Notes under the pieces: model-generated
Database searches by the model: none
The model's input: only the letters and a program-made list of their open reading frames with translations
What the model was told of the DNA's origin: nothing
Position numbers and translations under genes: made by a program
In this document: piece after piece, positions 11,660 through 23,135 of the stretch
Numbering within the stretch: position 1 is the stretch's first letter
Layout of the letters: every line of letters starts with the position of its first letter
Assembly (NCBI RefSeq): GCF_009727055.1
Contig: NC_052349.1
Coordinates: forward strand, 32,259,997-32,323,996
Source: Benincasa hispida
Lineage: Eukaryota > Streptophyta > Magnoliopsida > Cucurbitales > Cucurbitaceae
Direction of reading: 5' to 3'
Length of the DNA: 64,000 bases

Positions 11660-12565
11660 CACTCTTTTATATAGGCACTCTTTCACAAAAAGGGAATGCT
11701 CTCAAAAGGACAACGAACCATGTCATCAAGGTTAGAAGAGCAAGCCAAAATCAAACCAAGCAAGAATGGTTGTAAAGTGTCAAACTCAAGCAAGAGCTAG
11801 TTGAATTCAACAAAAACGAAATTAGAAATCAAGAACCTAATGTTAAGATCAACCAAACTAGGACATGAAACAACAAGAATATGATATAAAAAAAAAAAAT
11901 TAAGAATCTAATATTCAGAATTCAAAGAATTATGCAAGATGAACAAAGATGGCAAACTACTAGACAAATCAATGATAAAAAGGAAACAGAGAATTAGGAA
12001 TTAAAAAAAGCTCTAATTTTACAAAAACCCCATAGATAAGTGCATTTTTAAAACAACTAATCTTTTCTTATGAATTTTAGCAGCTTGAAACTCATGAAAA
12101 TTGAGCTACTTTCTTCACGTACCTGCTTAAAAAAACAAATTTCACTTCGATTTTCACGCTCCACATCCAGACCCCTTCACACGATTTTCAATATTCTTCT
12201 CACTGTCAATTCTTGTCTCTTTGTTTTTTTTTTTTTGTCTCTACTTTCAATTTTATGCTTTTCAACCAACTTCCTTCTCACTTCTGATTCTTCGCCGCCC
12301 CACTCGATTTTTCACTTTTTCTTCAATTTCGATTACTTTGTTTCTTTTTTTTTTCAATTTCGGTCGAAGCACAGCTGCTTTATTCTTTCTCTTTCTTTTT
12401 TCAATTTCAATCCAGGTCCGTCAGACTTGAATTTTTTTTCCAGTCTTTACACTTATTTTTTCTTTCTTCAAGTAACACAAATAGAACAAAACAAAGTCTA
12501 AACACAAAATTTCTAAAAAGAAACAAATAAAAACTCACGAGATATATTTGATCTAGAGCCCTTAG
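11660..12565. other. Gypsy leader region, no gene
   Basis: This lies between gag and the primer-binding site and would be the untranslated leader of the element. It holds T-rich simple sequence on the plus strand (12210-12460) whose Phe/Ser-rich frames are products of composition. Confidence 0.6.
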
Positions 12566-12577
12566 GCTCTGATACCA
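12566..12577 (-). other. Primer-binding site (initiator tRNA-Met)
   Basis: The minus strand reads TGGTATCAGAGC, the standard complement of the 3' end of plant initiator tRNA-Met, two bases from the 5' LTR end. This fixes the orientation and the boundary of the Gypsy element. Confidence 0.9.
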
Positions 12578-12579
12578 AA

Positions 12580-12697
12580 TGATATGAAAACACTAGGATT
12601 TGAAAATTAGGAACCTAAATATTGAACCCCTAATATCAAATTCTAGAAACCTCAATCAATTTGACAACAATCCAAAAGGGAAGAATTATATTTGGGG
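12580..12697 (-). repeat. Truncated 5' LTR of the Gypsy element
   Basis: It matches the left part of the 3' LTR (from 6282) over about 117 bp and then stops abruptly. The remaining about 600 bp of the LTR are not found to the right. A perfect 10-bp inverted repeat (GTCACACTCT at about 12696, AGAGTGTGAC at about 12735) marks the new sequence after the break. Confidence 0.75.
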
Positions 12698-14426
12698 TCA
12701 CACTCTCTCCCAAATTACCTTCTTAACCCAGAAAAGAGTGTGACGGCAGCAGTTACTAACCTTTCCATAGCACTTACCACCTAACTTACATTCTTAACCT
12801 GCTAGAGAACCCTGTGAAGCATATATAACATACATCATGCTAAGGTTACTCAACCAAACTTAACAAAACCAGGATTCTGCATACAATGTATTTACATCAT
12901 ATTAACAAAAACAGAGTTCAGTGGGTCCTAACACCCCTCACAAGTCCCTAACATGAGTAACACATATGTACAGATATTAACAAAGTAAAAACCTAAAACT
13001 TCTCTGAAAACTTTGAGCTTTAACTGGAGTCCTTAAATGGCAGAGCAGCAGGGCAGCTAACTTCTGAGAAGATGAGCACTACCTAGGAAAAGAAAACATT
13101 TGAAAAGAATGAGCTACTCGCCCAGTGAGTGACTAATAAAACATAATCATCATGCTTAAAACTGAAAACTGCCAAGCAAACTCATATTTTAAACTTTTAA
13201 TACATGGAATCTCTTAACTCATAAATCCTCTTAAACCATGTTGAAAGAGAACCATTTTGCTCAATCCTTCAACCTCTATCCTTAGTTGGTGTGGAGTAAT
13301 CTCAACACAAAAAACGTCAACTCTACTTACATGCACATGGTAATAATTAAGTATTGTCATACTTTAGGTACTATGACCTAGATACCTTCTCAACGTCCTT
13401 TAGTATCGGGTTCATTACTAAAACATCCCTAGATACCTTCTCAAAATCCTTCAGTATCGGGTTTATAATAATCATCATAAAAACATATTCACTGAAACAT
13501 GTATGCTTGAAAGCATAAATAACATAAATCATATGCTTTAAACATCTTTACCATATAATCATGAAATTACTAATGCATGCCTCATAAACATAAAGTATAT
13601 AAATACATATGCTTTCATAAACATCTTAAAACTATGCATGCATTTGGAAAACTCTTGGAAAAATTGGTTTGCTTGGAAACTATCTTAATCATACTTTTAA
13701 ATAAACCAAGCATGAAGCTAAACTTTTAAGTAAATCATACGTTTGATTAAGCATTTTGAAAACATTTAGTTCTGTCATTTATAGCCTTCAGCGTCCTTTC
13801 TAGGGTTGATAAGCCTTCCCTATTGCCATTAACCCTGTGGAATTGATAAACATATTTGGTCAATGTTATTAATCCCCTTGTGAGACTAACTCACATAAAT
13901 AAGCTTAATATTCAACCAAAAACATCATGATCCATGTCAACGCATACCTCCTCTATGCTTTCAAGACTTAGGAAATTCCTTGGGTGATGTTACTAGACTA
14001 TGTGGCCACAAGCATCACCCTATGCATCAACTACACTTTACCTATGTGTTGTACGTTACACTAATACACCAACACACGCTACCACAATGCATCAACATGC
14101 ACCCTTGCACTCACAACATGCCTCACCGTGCAACTTCTCATGCGCACGCCTAGAGCCCATCTTCATCCTCATCCACGTATGCCAGCGCCTTCGCCTGGAC
14201 TTTCAAGCTGCTTGCTTACTCAACCTAAGTAGCTACTTACTTGTTCAACGCAAAAATCCAAATTCAACTTCAGGCTCAAATTACTTATTTTTCCAGACAT
14301 ATCCTAGAAAATTTCCTTCTACAAACTTGTTTAAAAATGTCTTAACTCCTTACCTTAAAATTTGAGCTTCCTCGTGGTCTGGCAAAAATCCTTCAATCTT
14401 CACCTCTGGCCCAAATTCACCTGAGA
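12698..14426 (-). repeat. LTR-retrotransposon-like repeat, family not decided
   Basis: No coding region is recognised. On the minus strand TGTTAGGACCCACTG begins at 12933 and resembles an LTR start. A 51-bp tandem pair (AGATACCTTCTCAA...GTATCGGGTT) lies at 13380-13481. Many ATGC and CATGC phrases recur between 13490 and 13750. An open frame at 14000-14365 shows no domain and is not called. Confidence 0.45.
13380..13481. repeat. 51-bp tandem duplication
   Basis: Two copies of a block starting AGATACCTTCTCAA and ending around GTATCGGGTTTAT follow each other with period 51 and a few substitutions. Confidence 0.75.
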
Positions 14427-16017
14427 GCCTGACCTTCTTAAGGTATTTTTCAAATTTCAACTTGATTCTTTAGGATATTTCTTTCGACAGCCTAGGGACT
14501 TCAACTACACTCATCAATAGTTCAAATGGCTCTGGAATCACCTCTTTTGCACAAGTAGACTGCTCAAACCGAGCTTTTGAATTGAGACCTTCTTTTTATA
14601 CAAAAATTTGCATGCTTCAGCTTAAGTACCAAAGTGTCAGCTAGCCCACTAAGTGGGGTTAACTCCTAAAACCTCGATAGCTGGCCCACTACAAACTGTG
14701 ATGCATAGCTTCACTTTGATGCATACACCCCTCGACCAACGCACTCCTTAGTGCCCCTTTGCGCCTCTCTTGCACGCACACGCTTACCTAGTCATCGCAT
14801 ACCATCGGACGCCAAGTTGCCACCTCTACACCTTAGGCAACTTTGCCATGTCGCGTGCGTTCACGCTCATCTAACCTCAACATGAGGCTTGGCCAACGCA
14901 TAGCACTACCTTTGGCTAACACTTAGCTGCCTACTCCTTGCCTCACGCCCAACATATGTTCATCTTAACCTCAAGATGCTTAGGCTGCTGCATACCTCAA
15001 ATGTTGATGAACCGGGTAAAATTGCCTTAAAATCACAAAATTAAAGCTAACTATTACAAAAACAAGGAGTCTTCGGTTCAAACAGGCGAACCGGGTCTTG
15101 AACCATCCAGGCGAAGCAACGCGTCTCCAACCATTGTGTACTAAACTCCTCGTGATCGTTTACACAATAAAATAAATGTTTCGTTCTATCGATTACCAAT
15201 GCTCCCAAAGTCAAATGATCGTTTAGCAAATACTACACGATCGTGTACCTTTTACTAAGAGATGAAGCCTAAGGTATGCGATCGATTAGTGCACTCCACT
15301 CAATGCCCACCTTACGCGATCATCTAAATGACTATGATACGATAAAGCCTCATCGCTTAAATGATCGCTTAGCTAGGGCCTCCGTGTTGTATATGCGTGA
15401 TCGTGTAGGTAGTAACTAAGCGATGAGGCTTGCTAACTACACGATCGTTAGCGCGTGCCTTTTACTAAATGATGAGCATTACATGCTCCCACTACGATTG
15501 TCTACCTCCAGTGCCTACACGATCGGGCAACCAACGCTTTGCGATAGAGTAAATAATTTCCCCATCGCTTAGCATTAGCTAACGATCGTTTAGTAAATAC
15601 TACATGATCGTATAGAAAAATCTACAAGATCGCTTAGATAAATCCCAACGATCGTTTACTTAGGCTACACGATACTACCAACGTTTGTCTTATTCCTCGT
15701 TGAGAATCGCATCTCCATGCTTCGAAACTTCATCATGAACGACTCGACTAACTCAAACTATTTGAATTACAGACTCGATTGTAAGTTAATTACGCCCAAA
15801 AACACAGGGGCCCTTACAAATTAACACGTTGTAATTGAAGAAAGCTTTAATTAAAGGCAATTAAACCCAAAACATTTATCAACTTTCATCCACAAATGCA
15901 CTTAACAATTAAACCACAATGCAAAAAACACCACTAAGATTGTAAAAAGAAGTTCAAAACATACTTATATTGGAATATCAGAACAACTCGGCTCTAATAC
16001 CAATTGAAGGAAATTGT
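14427..16017. repeat. Copy 1 of a 1.59 kb tandem duplication
   Basis: The block starts GCCTGACCTTCTTAAGG and is followed directly by a near-identical second copy at 16018. It is retrotransposon internal sequence ending with a primer-binding site at 15991-16002 and the first about 15 bases of an LTR. It contains the CGATCG-rich region at 15040-15680. The copies differ mainly by single-base insertions and deletions in short homopolymers. Confidence 0.92.
15040..15680. repeat. CGATCG-rich motif cluster
   Basis: The palindromic motif CGATCG or GATCG with flanks such as ACGATCGTTTAG occurs many times at irregular spacing. The same cluster recurs in the second duplicate (about 16650-17280), and a shorter one sits in the LTR at 21615-21720. 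No open frame explains it. Confidence 0.8.
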
Positions 16018-17617
16018 GCCTGACCTTCTTAAGGTATTTTTCAAATTTCAACTTGATTCTTTAGGATATTTCTTTCGACAGCCTAGGGACTTCAACTACA
16101 CTCATCAATAGTTCAAATGGCTCTGGAATCACCTCTTTTGCACAAGTAGACTGCTCAAACCGAGCTTTTGAATTGAGACCTTTCTTTTATACAAAAATTT
16201 GCATGCTTCAGCTTAAATACCAAAGTGTCAGCTAGCCCACTAAGTGGGGTTAACTCCTAAAACTCGATAGCTGGCCCACTACAAACTGTGATGCATAGCT
16301 TCACTTTGATGCATACACCCCTCGACCAACGCACTCCTTAGTGCCCCTTTGCGCCTCTTCTTGCACGCACACGCTTACCTAGTCATCGCATACCATCGGA
16401 CGCCAAGTTGCCACCTCTACACCTTAGGCAACTTTGCCATGTCGCGTGCGTTCACGCTCATCTAACCTCAACATGAGGCTTGGCAACGCATAGCACTACC
16501 TTTGGCTAACACTTAGCTGCCTACTCCTTGCCTCACGCCCAACATATGTTCATCTTAACCTCAAGATGCTTAGGCTGCTGCATACCTCAAATGTTGATGA
16601 ACCGGGTAAAATTGCCTTAAAATCACAAAATTAAAAGCTAACTATTAAAAAAACAAGGAGTCTTGGTTCAAAACAGGCGAACCGGGTCTTGAACCATCCA
16701 GGGCGAAGCAAACGCGTCTCCAACCATTGTGTACTAAACTCCTCGTGATCGTTTACACAATAAAATAAATGTTTTCGTTCTATTCGATTACCAATGCTCC
16801 CAAAGTCAAATGATCGTTTAGCAAATACTACACGATCGTGTACCTTTTACTAAGAGATGAAGCCTAAGGTATGCGATCGATTAGTGCACTCCACTCAATG
16901 CCCACCTTACGCGATCATCTAAATGACTATGATACGATAAAGCCTCATCGCTTAAATGATCGCTTAGCTAGGGCCTCCGTGTCGTATATGCGCGATCGTG
17001 TAGGTAGTAACTAAGCGATGAGGCTTGCTAACTACACGATCGTCTAGCGCGTGCCTTTTACTAAATGATGAGCATTACATGCTCCCACTACGATTGTCTA
17101 CCTCCAGTGCCTACACGATCGGGCAACCAACGCTACGCGATAGAGTAAATAATTTCCCCATGGCTTAGCATTAGCTAAACGATCGTTTAGTAAATACTAC
17201 ATGATCGTATAGAAAAATCTACAAGATCGCTTAGATAAATCCCAACGATCGTTTACCTTAGGCTACACGATACTACCAACGTTTGTTCTTATTCCTCGTT
17301 GAGAATCGCATCTCCATGCTTCGAAACTTCATCATGAACGACTCGACTAACTCAAACTATTTGAATTACAGACTCGATTGTAAGTTAATTACGCCCAAAA
17401 ACACAGGGGCCCTTACAAATTAACACGTTGTAATTGAAGAAAGCTTTAATTAAAGGCAATTAAACCCAAAACATTTATCAACTTCATCCACAAATGCACT
17501 TAACAATTAAACACAAATGCAAAAACCCACTAAGATTGTAAAAAGAAGTTCAAAACATACTTATAATTTGGAATAATCAGAAACAACTCGGCTCTAATAC
17601 CAATTGAAGGAAATTGT
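16018..17617. repeat. Copy 2 of the 1.59 kb tandem duplication
   Basis: It repeats copy 1 with about twenty small indels, usually one base longer in homopolymers (for example AACGCG becomes AAACGCG). It continues smoothly into the full LTR at 17605, while copy 1 is cut off about 15 bases into it, so copy 2 is the one with the natural context. Confidence 0.92.
17591..17602 (-). other. Primer-binding site of minus-strand LTR element
   Basis: The minus strand reads TGGTATTAGAGC, one base different from the initiator tRNA-Met site TGGTATCAGAGC, two bases from an LTR end (TGAAGGAA on the plus strand). An identical site ends copy 1 at 15991-16002. The element it primes extends to lower coordinates. 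Confidence 0.75.
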
Positions 17618-18973
17618 GCACAAGGATTTCCATGAGCAGCGGAAAGATCATTCCAAATTACAATCATATATGAACTTTACAATTACAGTCATAAACAGAA
17701 ACATACGGTTATGCATTCATTATAAAAATTACAGCATGATAATACAAATGATCAAGGAGAAACACTACACATATTTATAAACTCATCGCCAAGCTCCATG
17801 ATCACGAAATACTCGAACACAGCAACCTCGAATGCACGTCTAACCACAACCGCTACACTGCACGAACACCGCGCACTCAAACTCAACGATCGCCTCGGTC
17901 ACGAACATCCCAGCAACATGAACAGCCTCCACAAGAACCTCGACAGTGTCGAGTTAAGTATGAACCACCAAGAAGGCTACCTACAGGAAATCTGACTTCT
18001 CTCGACGTCACATTTCGTTGGAAAAAGTGTGAAAAATTCGTCGGGAGAGGATCTCTCGACGTATAACAGTCGTCGGAGTTTGGTCAGGAGAAACTCGTCG
18101 GGAGAGGATCTCCCGACGTACTTTTAAACTGCGTCAGGAGTTATAGAGGAACTCTCGACGCACTACAATGTGTTAGGAGTTCCCCCATAACTCCTGACGC
18201 CATGTAAGTGTCGAGTTCCCCCAACTCCCGATGTCACATACGCAGTGGAAATTTCTCCAATTTACAAAGTATGACTATGATGTCTGCTTGTAGTCTTGTT
18301 CAAATCACTTACACATATTGTCTTTGCACATAAGTCGCAAAAGAATGTACACAACTCAACAATAGCAGTGGATACGTTCTTCAGTAGGTATGCTCGAATA
18401 CCAATAGGGAGTAGTCTGTGAAGCAACACATGAACAGTCGTGTGTTTTCAGCCTCTATATTCTTCCATCTTTGCCATTGACACATCGTGATATGTTAGAT
18501 ACGAATCCATTAGAGAATTTCACTAATTTCAAAATACTTACAAAACGAAATCCATTCACCATTTGTCAATGTGTATGCTGCGTGTGGTTTTACAAATTTG
18601 TTCTCGATCTGTATCCAAGTGTAGGTCCTTTCTTATCTTCAAATCTTGTAAGTCTAATGAGCGTTTCGTTGTATCTTTGTCTTTCCTTCAATATTAAATA
18701 ATGTGCCCCCAATTGTCGCATATGTTTTTTTTCAATATGCATTACATCCAATTTATGTCGTAACAATAGTCTGGACCAATATGGAAGTTAGAAAAAAAAT
18801 ACTTTTTTTAGTCCAGTTTAGAATTTGCTTTCTTTTTTTATCTTTCTTCGATGGATGTTTGCTAAGAACAAAAATGTTTAGCGTATTTATTGTTGTAATA
18901 TCTCTTCTCATTTATTATGACTGGTGGAGGTCTATGTTCAACTTTTCCATCATGTTGTCTACTTCGACGCCAA

Positions 18974-20446
18974 CTATGATTCTCGGGAAGATAAACGTCG
19001 ATGTCCCATAAATAATATTTTCCCTCTTATCCCGAAGGACGAGTTATCTTCTTTGCATATTGGACATGCTTGATAACCTTTTGTACTCCACCCAGATAAG
19101 TCACCGTACGTAGGGAAGTCATTAATCGTCCATAATAAGGTAGCATAATAGTTGAAAAAACTCATCAGCAACAGAATCATAAGTTCGCACACCAAATTGT
19201 ACAACTCTTTCAACCTCTTCAATCAACAGTTGCAAGTAAACATCAATTTCCTTTCCAGGAGATTTTGGACCAGTATGAGCAAAGACATGAAGAAGTTTTG
19301 TTTCGTTCATGCATTTCCAAGGGGGCAAATTATAAGGAATTATCACCATAAGCCACATACTATAAGAATGCTCATATTTCAAAATGGATTGAAGCCATTT
19401 GAAGCTAATCCCAAACGAACATTTTGAGGATCTAAAGTGAAATGAGGAAATTCACGATCAAAATGTTTCCACCCCTCTGCATCAGCTGGATGTCGCTATA
19501 CATCATCCGTTTCAACTCGCTTATCTTTATGCATTCTCATGTCAAAAGCGCCTTCTTTTGATGCAAACAATCGTTTTAATCTCGGTGTCAATGGAAAATG
19601 ATTCAATACCTTATGTGGTATTTTTTTACCCTTACTATCATTAACTTTGTACCGAGACTCACCACAAATAGGGCATTATTGCAAATCTGCAAACTCTTTC
19701 CAATACAATACACAAATCATATTTGCACACATGAATAGACTCATAACCTAGGCCTAAATCACACAATTTTCGCTTGGCTTAATAAAGGAAGTAGGTATAG
19801 AGGTGCCAGTTGGAAACGCTGCTTTTAACAATTCTAGCAACATGTCAAACGATTTGTTACTCCAACCGTTCAGAACTTTGATAAGCATCAACTTCACTAA
19901 AAAAGTTTAAGGACGAAAATTGCGAACACCCAGGGTATAATTCATTACGTGCTTGGTCATTAAATCCTCGAATAAGTTCGCGGTATCTCTTTCTTGACCA
20001 TTAAAGGAAATTTCATTATTCTCAATCCTTCCTTCATTTGCATTTTCGTTTTAATTTGGAACTTGTAAATCGTTTATAAGATTCAACATCTCATTTTCTT
20101 CAACAGCATTACTCTCTATACTATCTACTTCAACATCCTGTATTTGAATGACTTGTATGACTTCTAGATAAGTTTACTGGCTCTCCATGATATACTCATT
20201 CAAAATATGAGGAGGATATTCCATATGTAATAGATGTCATTCCACAATATCTATCTTTTCCCAAATTGAATTCATACAATTCTTGCATGGACATCTTATT
20301 CGTCCGGAATCATTAACATGAAACCTTGCCATATCTAAGAACTGTGATACTCCTTCTCTATACTCCACTGATAACTTATTCCTTAGTTTAATCCATTCTT
20401 TATTCATCCATAAAAATAAATATTTTCTAACCAACTTGTAATCCAA
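18974..20446 (-). pseudogene. CACTA TNP2-type transposase remnant
   Basis: On the minus strand the first piece (20446-20237) matches the transposase-associated N-terminal domain: EYREGVSQFLDMARFHVND followed by GRIRCPCKNC. Pieces at 19382-18974 match the transposase core: MVIIPYNLPPWKCMNETK, GKEIDVYLQLLIEEVE, LLWTINDFPTYGDLSGWS and ACPICKEDNSS. The order is correct but frames shift and stops occur. Between 20237 and 19382 only eroded coding sequence is left. It is not functional. Confidence 0.88.
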
Positions 20447-21059
20447 AACAATAACCTGGATTAGAGGACAAAGTACAAAATATTATTAAGCATTGAGTTC
20501 CATAATTTTCATTTCTTAAGGCAAAATAAACACATAGATCCCTAGACCGCTTAAATTGTCTTAACAACTTTCAAATGTTTTATTTAGTATGTCTCTAAGC
20601 TTTCAATTTTGTGTCTAATATAGGTCTTTCATCTATTCAACATCTTCTAAAATTTACAAGCCTATTGGAAACAAAATTTAAAGTTCAATTTTCTATTAGA
20701 CACAAAATTTAGTTTTATGTCTAGTAGATTCTTTAAACTTTTTTAAAATATTAAATGCGTTACTTACCAAATTGGAGGTTTAAAGATTTATTTTATATTT
20801 TTTAGATTAATATAGGCCTTTCATTTACTCAACATCTTCAAATGTTAAAAATTTAAGATAAGATTTTAATGGGCATAATATTGATGGGCATGATTTGTAC
20901 AACAATTTCAGAAAGTTAACAAAGCAAATACAATATTTAACACATTTTAATGGGCATTTCACATATAATTTAAATAAATATACAAGATAAAATAAAATGA
21001 GAAAATTACCAGCAATGAGAAGACGGCGGCGGCGGGCAGTTGATTGCAGCGACGACGCG

Positions 21060-21350
21060 ACGGCAAAAATTGATGGAAGAAAAGGGAGAAATGGAAGAAA
21101 AATTTGATTGAAAAAATGGAAGAAAAGTTGGATGGAAAAAATGGAGAAAATGGGAGTTAAAATGTAAAATGATGAGAAAAGGGGGAGAGGAAGGAAGAAT
21201 GGTGAAGAAAAAGGAGGAAAATGGGAGAAAGAGGGAAAAATTTGAGAGAGAGAGAGAGGAAGAAAATAGAGGCGGCGGTGGTGGGGGGTTAAGGTTTTTT
21301 GAGAGGGAGAGAAATAAAAAAAATAGGGGGAGTGGGGAAGAAGAAAGGGT
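21060..21350 (+). repeat. Purine-rich (GA) tract in CACTA element
   Basis: About 290 bp of almost pure A/G on the plus strand (GAAAATGGGAGAAAG-like units with GAGAGAGAG). An open frame through it encodes only Lys/Glu/Arg/Gly and is a composition effect. Confidence 0.75.
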
Positions 21351-23135
21351 CTGGTTATAGGGAGTTCTCGGGGAACTTCCGACGGTCCTTTACTTCGTCC
21401 GGAGAGACCGTTTCTCTCGACGACCTAACTTCCGATGCATTAAAACGGCGTCGGGAGTTCCCGTTTTTCTTGTAGTGCTACCTTGGTATTCTCAGTGTGA
21501 GAATCCAGATGGTGGGTCCTGTGTGGACTTGGTTTTGAGGCAGAAGACGGAGGAAACAACAATCGTGTAAATAATTGAGTAAATGGGAGAAGGCTGAACT
21601 TACTGTATAGGTCGATGCCTAATCGTTTAGCAAGCGATCGTCTAGCAAAAGCTAAGCGATCGTTTAGCTCATTCTTACCTACGTGTCTGTAGCCTACAAA
21701 CACTACACAATCGTTTAGCTCGCTCCAAGTTGTTGCTTAGTAAATCCTATTTACTTGACAACTTCCGTGATATTATTTTCCGAGAGAGAAAATCTCAAAT
21801 TCACAAATCTTACTAAATTAGGAAAGCAATTTTCCTTCTATCTCACGGTTACCATAAAACCACCAATAACTCCACTCAATTGGTTATTAGAGAAAAAGAT
21901 TTAATTATCCAATAATTAATATTATTATAAATATAAATGATAACCAACTTATCATACTATATTTATAATCTATAGTTTTAATATTTCATCTCATGAAACA
22001 TATAAACCATAGCTCTTTTTCTATTTCATGGTACTTAATGTAAATCTTATTTACATTAATTCTCCACTAGATGTATTTCATACATCATACCGATCATATC
22101 ATATATAATCAAATTATCTCTTGTCAATTTGAATATTTCAAATTAACGCCAAGAACTGATCCTCAACTGAATCCATTGAGCTACCAAGGGGACCTTATGA
22201 ACCTGTAGCTCGTAGCTCCAACGGTACGTGAATAACTGACTAAACTCTTTAGTCATGGAATCCACCATCCGTTAACTGCCAGACACTCCACTAAAGACAA
22301 ACAGCGAAACTCTCCTTACCACAGATATATTATGTGTCCATCTTAACCAATCAGCAATACGATAACCCTTCACAAATCGCTCATAAGTACAGCTCGGCCA
22401 ATAACCGTTATGCCCCTATAGTTACATCTAACTTCTTAAGTACCACTGATCCCTCTAATGAACATAAGTCATAGTCCTACTATAACTGAGTCCTCTCTTC
22501 CAAAGAGAAGCTGTGGCCATTAGTTCAATCCCTTGACTCACCCCTTAAGGGAGCAATCTCTCTACTTATCCTTACTTCGGGAAATGAGTGAATTCTATCT
22601 TGTGGATTGAGTTCCTAGCTCCCAGATTAGACAAGTCTCCAAAAAGATAAGCATGTTGAGTTGGCAATCTGGCAACTCTCACCCATACTAATCAAAGGAC
22701 CACCCTTAAAGGTAGGAGTTCCCAAAACATTTAGGATTGAGGTCGTGTCACCTATGGTCGTTTAGGTGAGAAGTAAGTCTCTAGTATCAACGGCGTTGTA
22801 TACAGAGTCTAGTCATCTCGTGGTTCGGTCTTATACAAACTCTTTGTATAGGACACCCCCGCTCGCACGTTTCCACATGAATGGTCAGGATCTACCATCT
22901 GTAGTAGTTTACAACACTTGCAAATCTCTACAAAGCGAGTTGTATCTGTAGTGTCACTAGGATCAGGTATCCAACCTTAATCCTTATACTACACACCTAT
23001 TTAGGTTATCACTTTAGTCATGATCCACTTGTATATCACATATACATGTTTAAGTTTGCATAAGATAACCATGGAGCTTTGTTTATTGGATATGAGTAAA
23101 TGCCAGAATGAAATAGCATTTATTTTATTAATCAA

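Larger units (their letters stand above)
6282..12697 (-). mobile_element. Decayed Ty3/Gypsy LTR retrotransposon
   Basis: The parts are in the expected order on the minus strand: truncated 5' LTR, primer-binding site, gag, protease-linker, reverse transcriptase, RNase H region, integrase, polypurine tract and 3' LTR. The comparable parts of the two LTRs (6282 onward and 12580 onward) differ at about 17 of 117 aligned positions by my count, so the insertion is old. Gag and pol are broken by stops and frameshifts. The 5' LTR breaks off near 12697, where unrelated repeat sequence begins. Confidence 0.85.
17980..21477. mobile_element. CACTA (En/Spm) DNA transposon, decayed
   Basis: The right end read on the minus strand is CACTACAAGAAAAACGGG, the classic plant CACTA terminus. 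The left end is a degenerate CCTACAGGAAAT. The 3-bp target duplication CTA flanks both ends (17977-17979 and 21478-21480). Subterminal repeats built from CTCTCGACG and GTCGGGAG lie at 18000-18240 and 21360-21450. The length is about 3.5 kb, shorter than autonomous elements, and the transposase is broken. Confidence 0.92.
17605..23135 (-). repeat. LTR (family B), split by a CACTA transposon
   Basis: The LTR pieces are 17605-17979 and 21478-23135. They join cleanly across the CACTA element (AAGAAGG-CTA-CCTTGG). A diverged relative lies at about 41740-43559, sharing phrases such as CTTATGAACCT and TCCACTAAAGAC. The upstream LTR end (TGTTGG on the minus strand) is missing: near 23135 the sequence switches directly into Copia reverse transcriptase coding sequence. 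Confidence 0.8.

Noticed and set aside
14000..14365. Open frame of 121 codons rich in His and Thr
   Set aside because: CA-rich simple sequence in retrotransposon DNA, no domain and no sign of conservation.
17798..17995. Open frame of 65 codons in the LTR before the CACTA element
   Set aside because: It runs across the CACTA border into inserted DNA, so it cannot be an old gene; it lies in LTR sequence.
21169..21360. Glu/Arg/Lys-rich open frame in the CACTA element
   Set aside because: It is a translated purine tract without domain or conserved start context.
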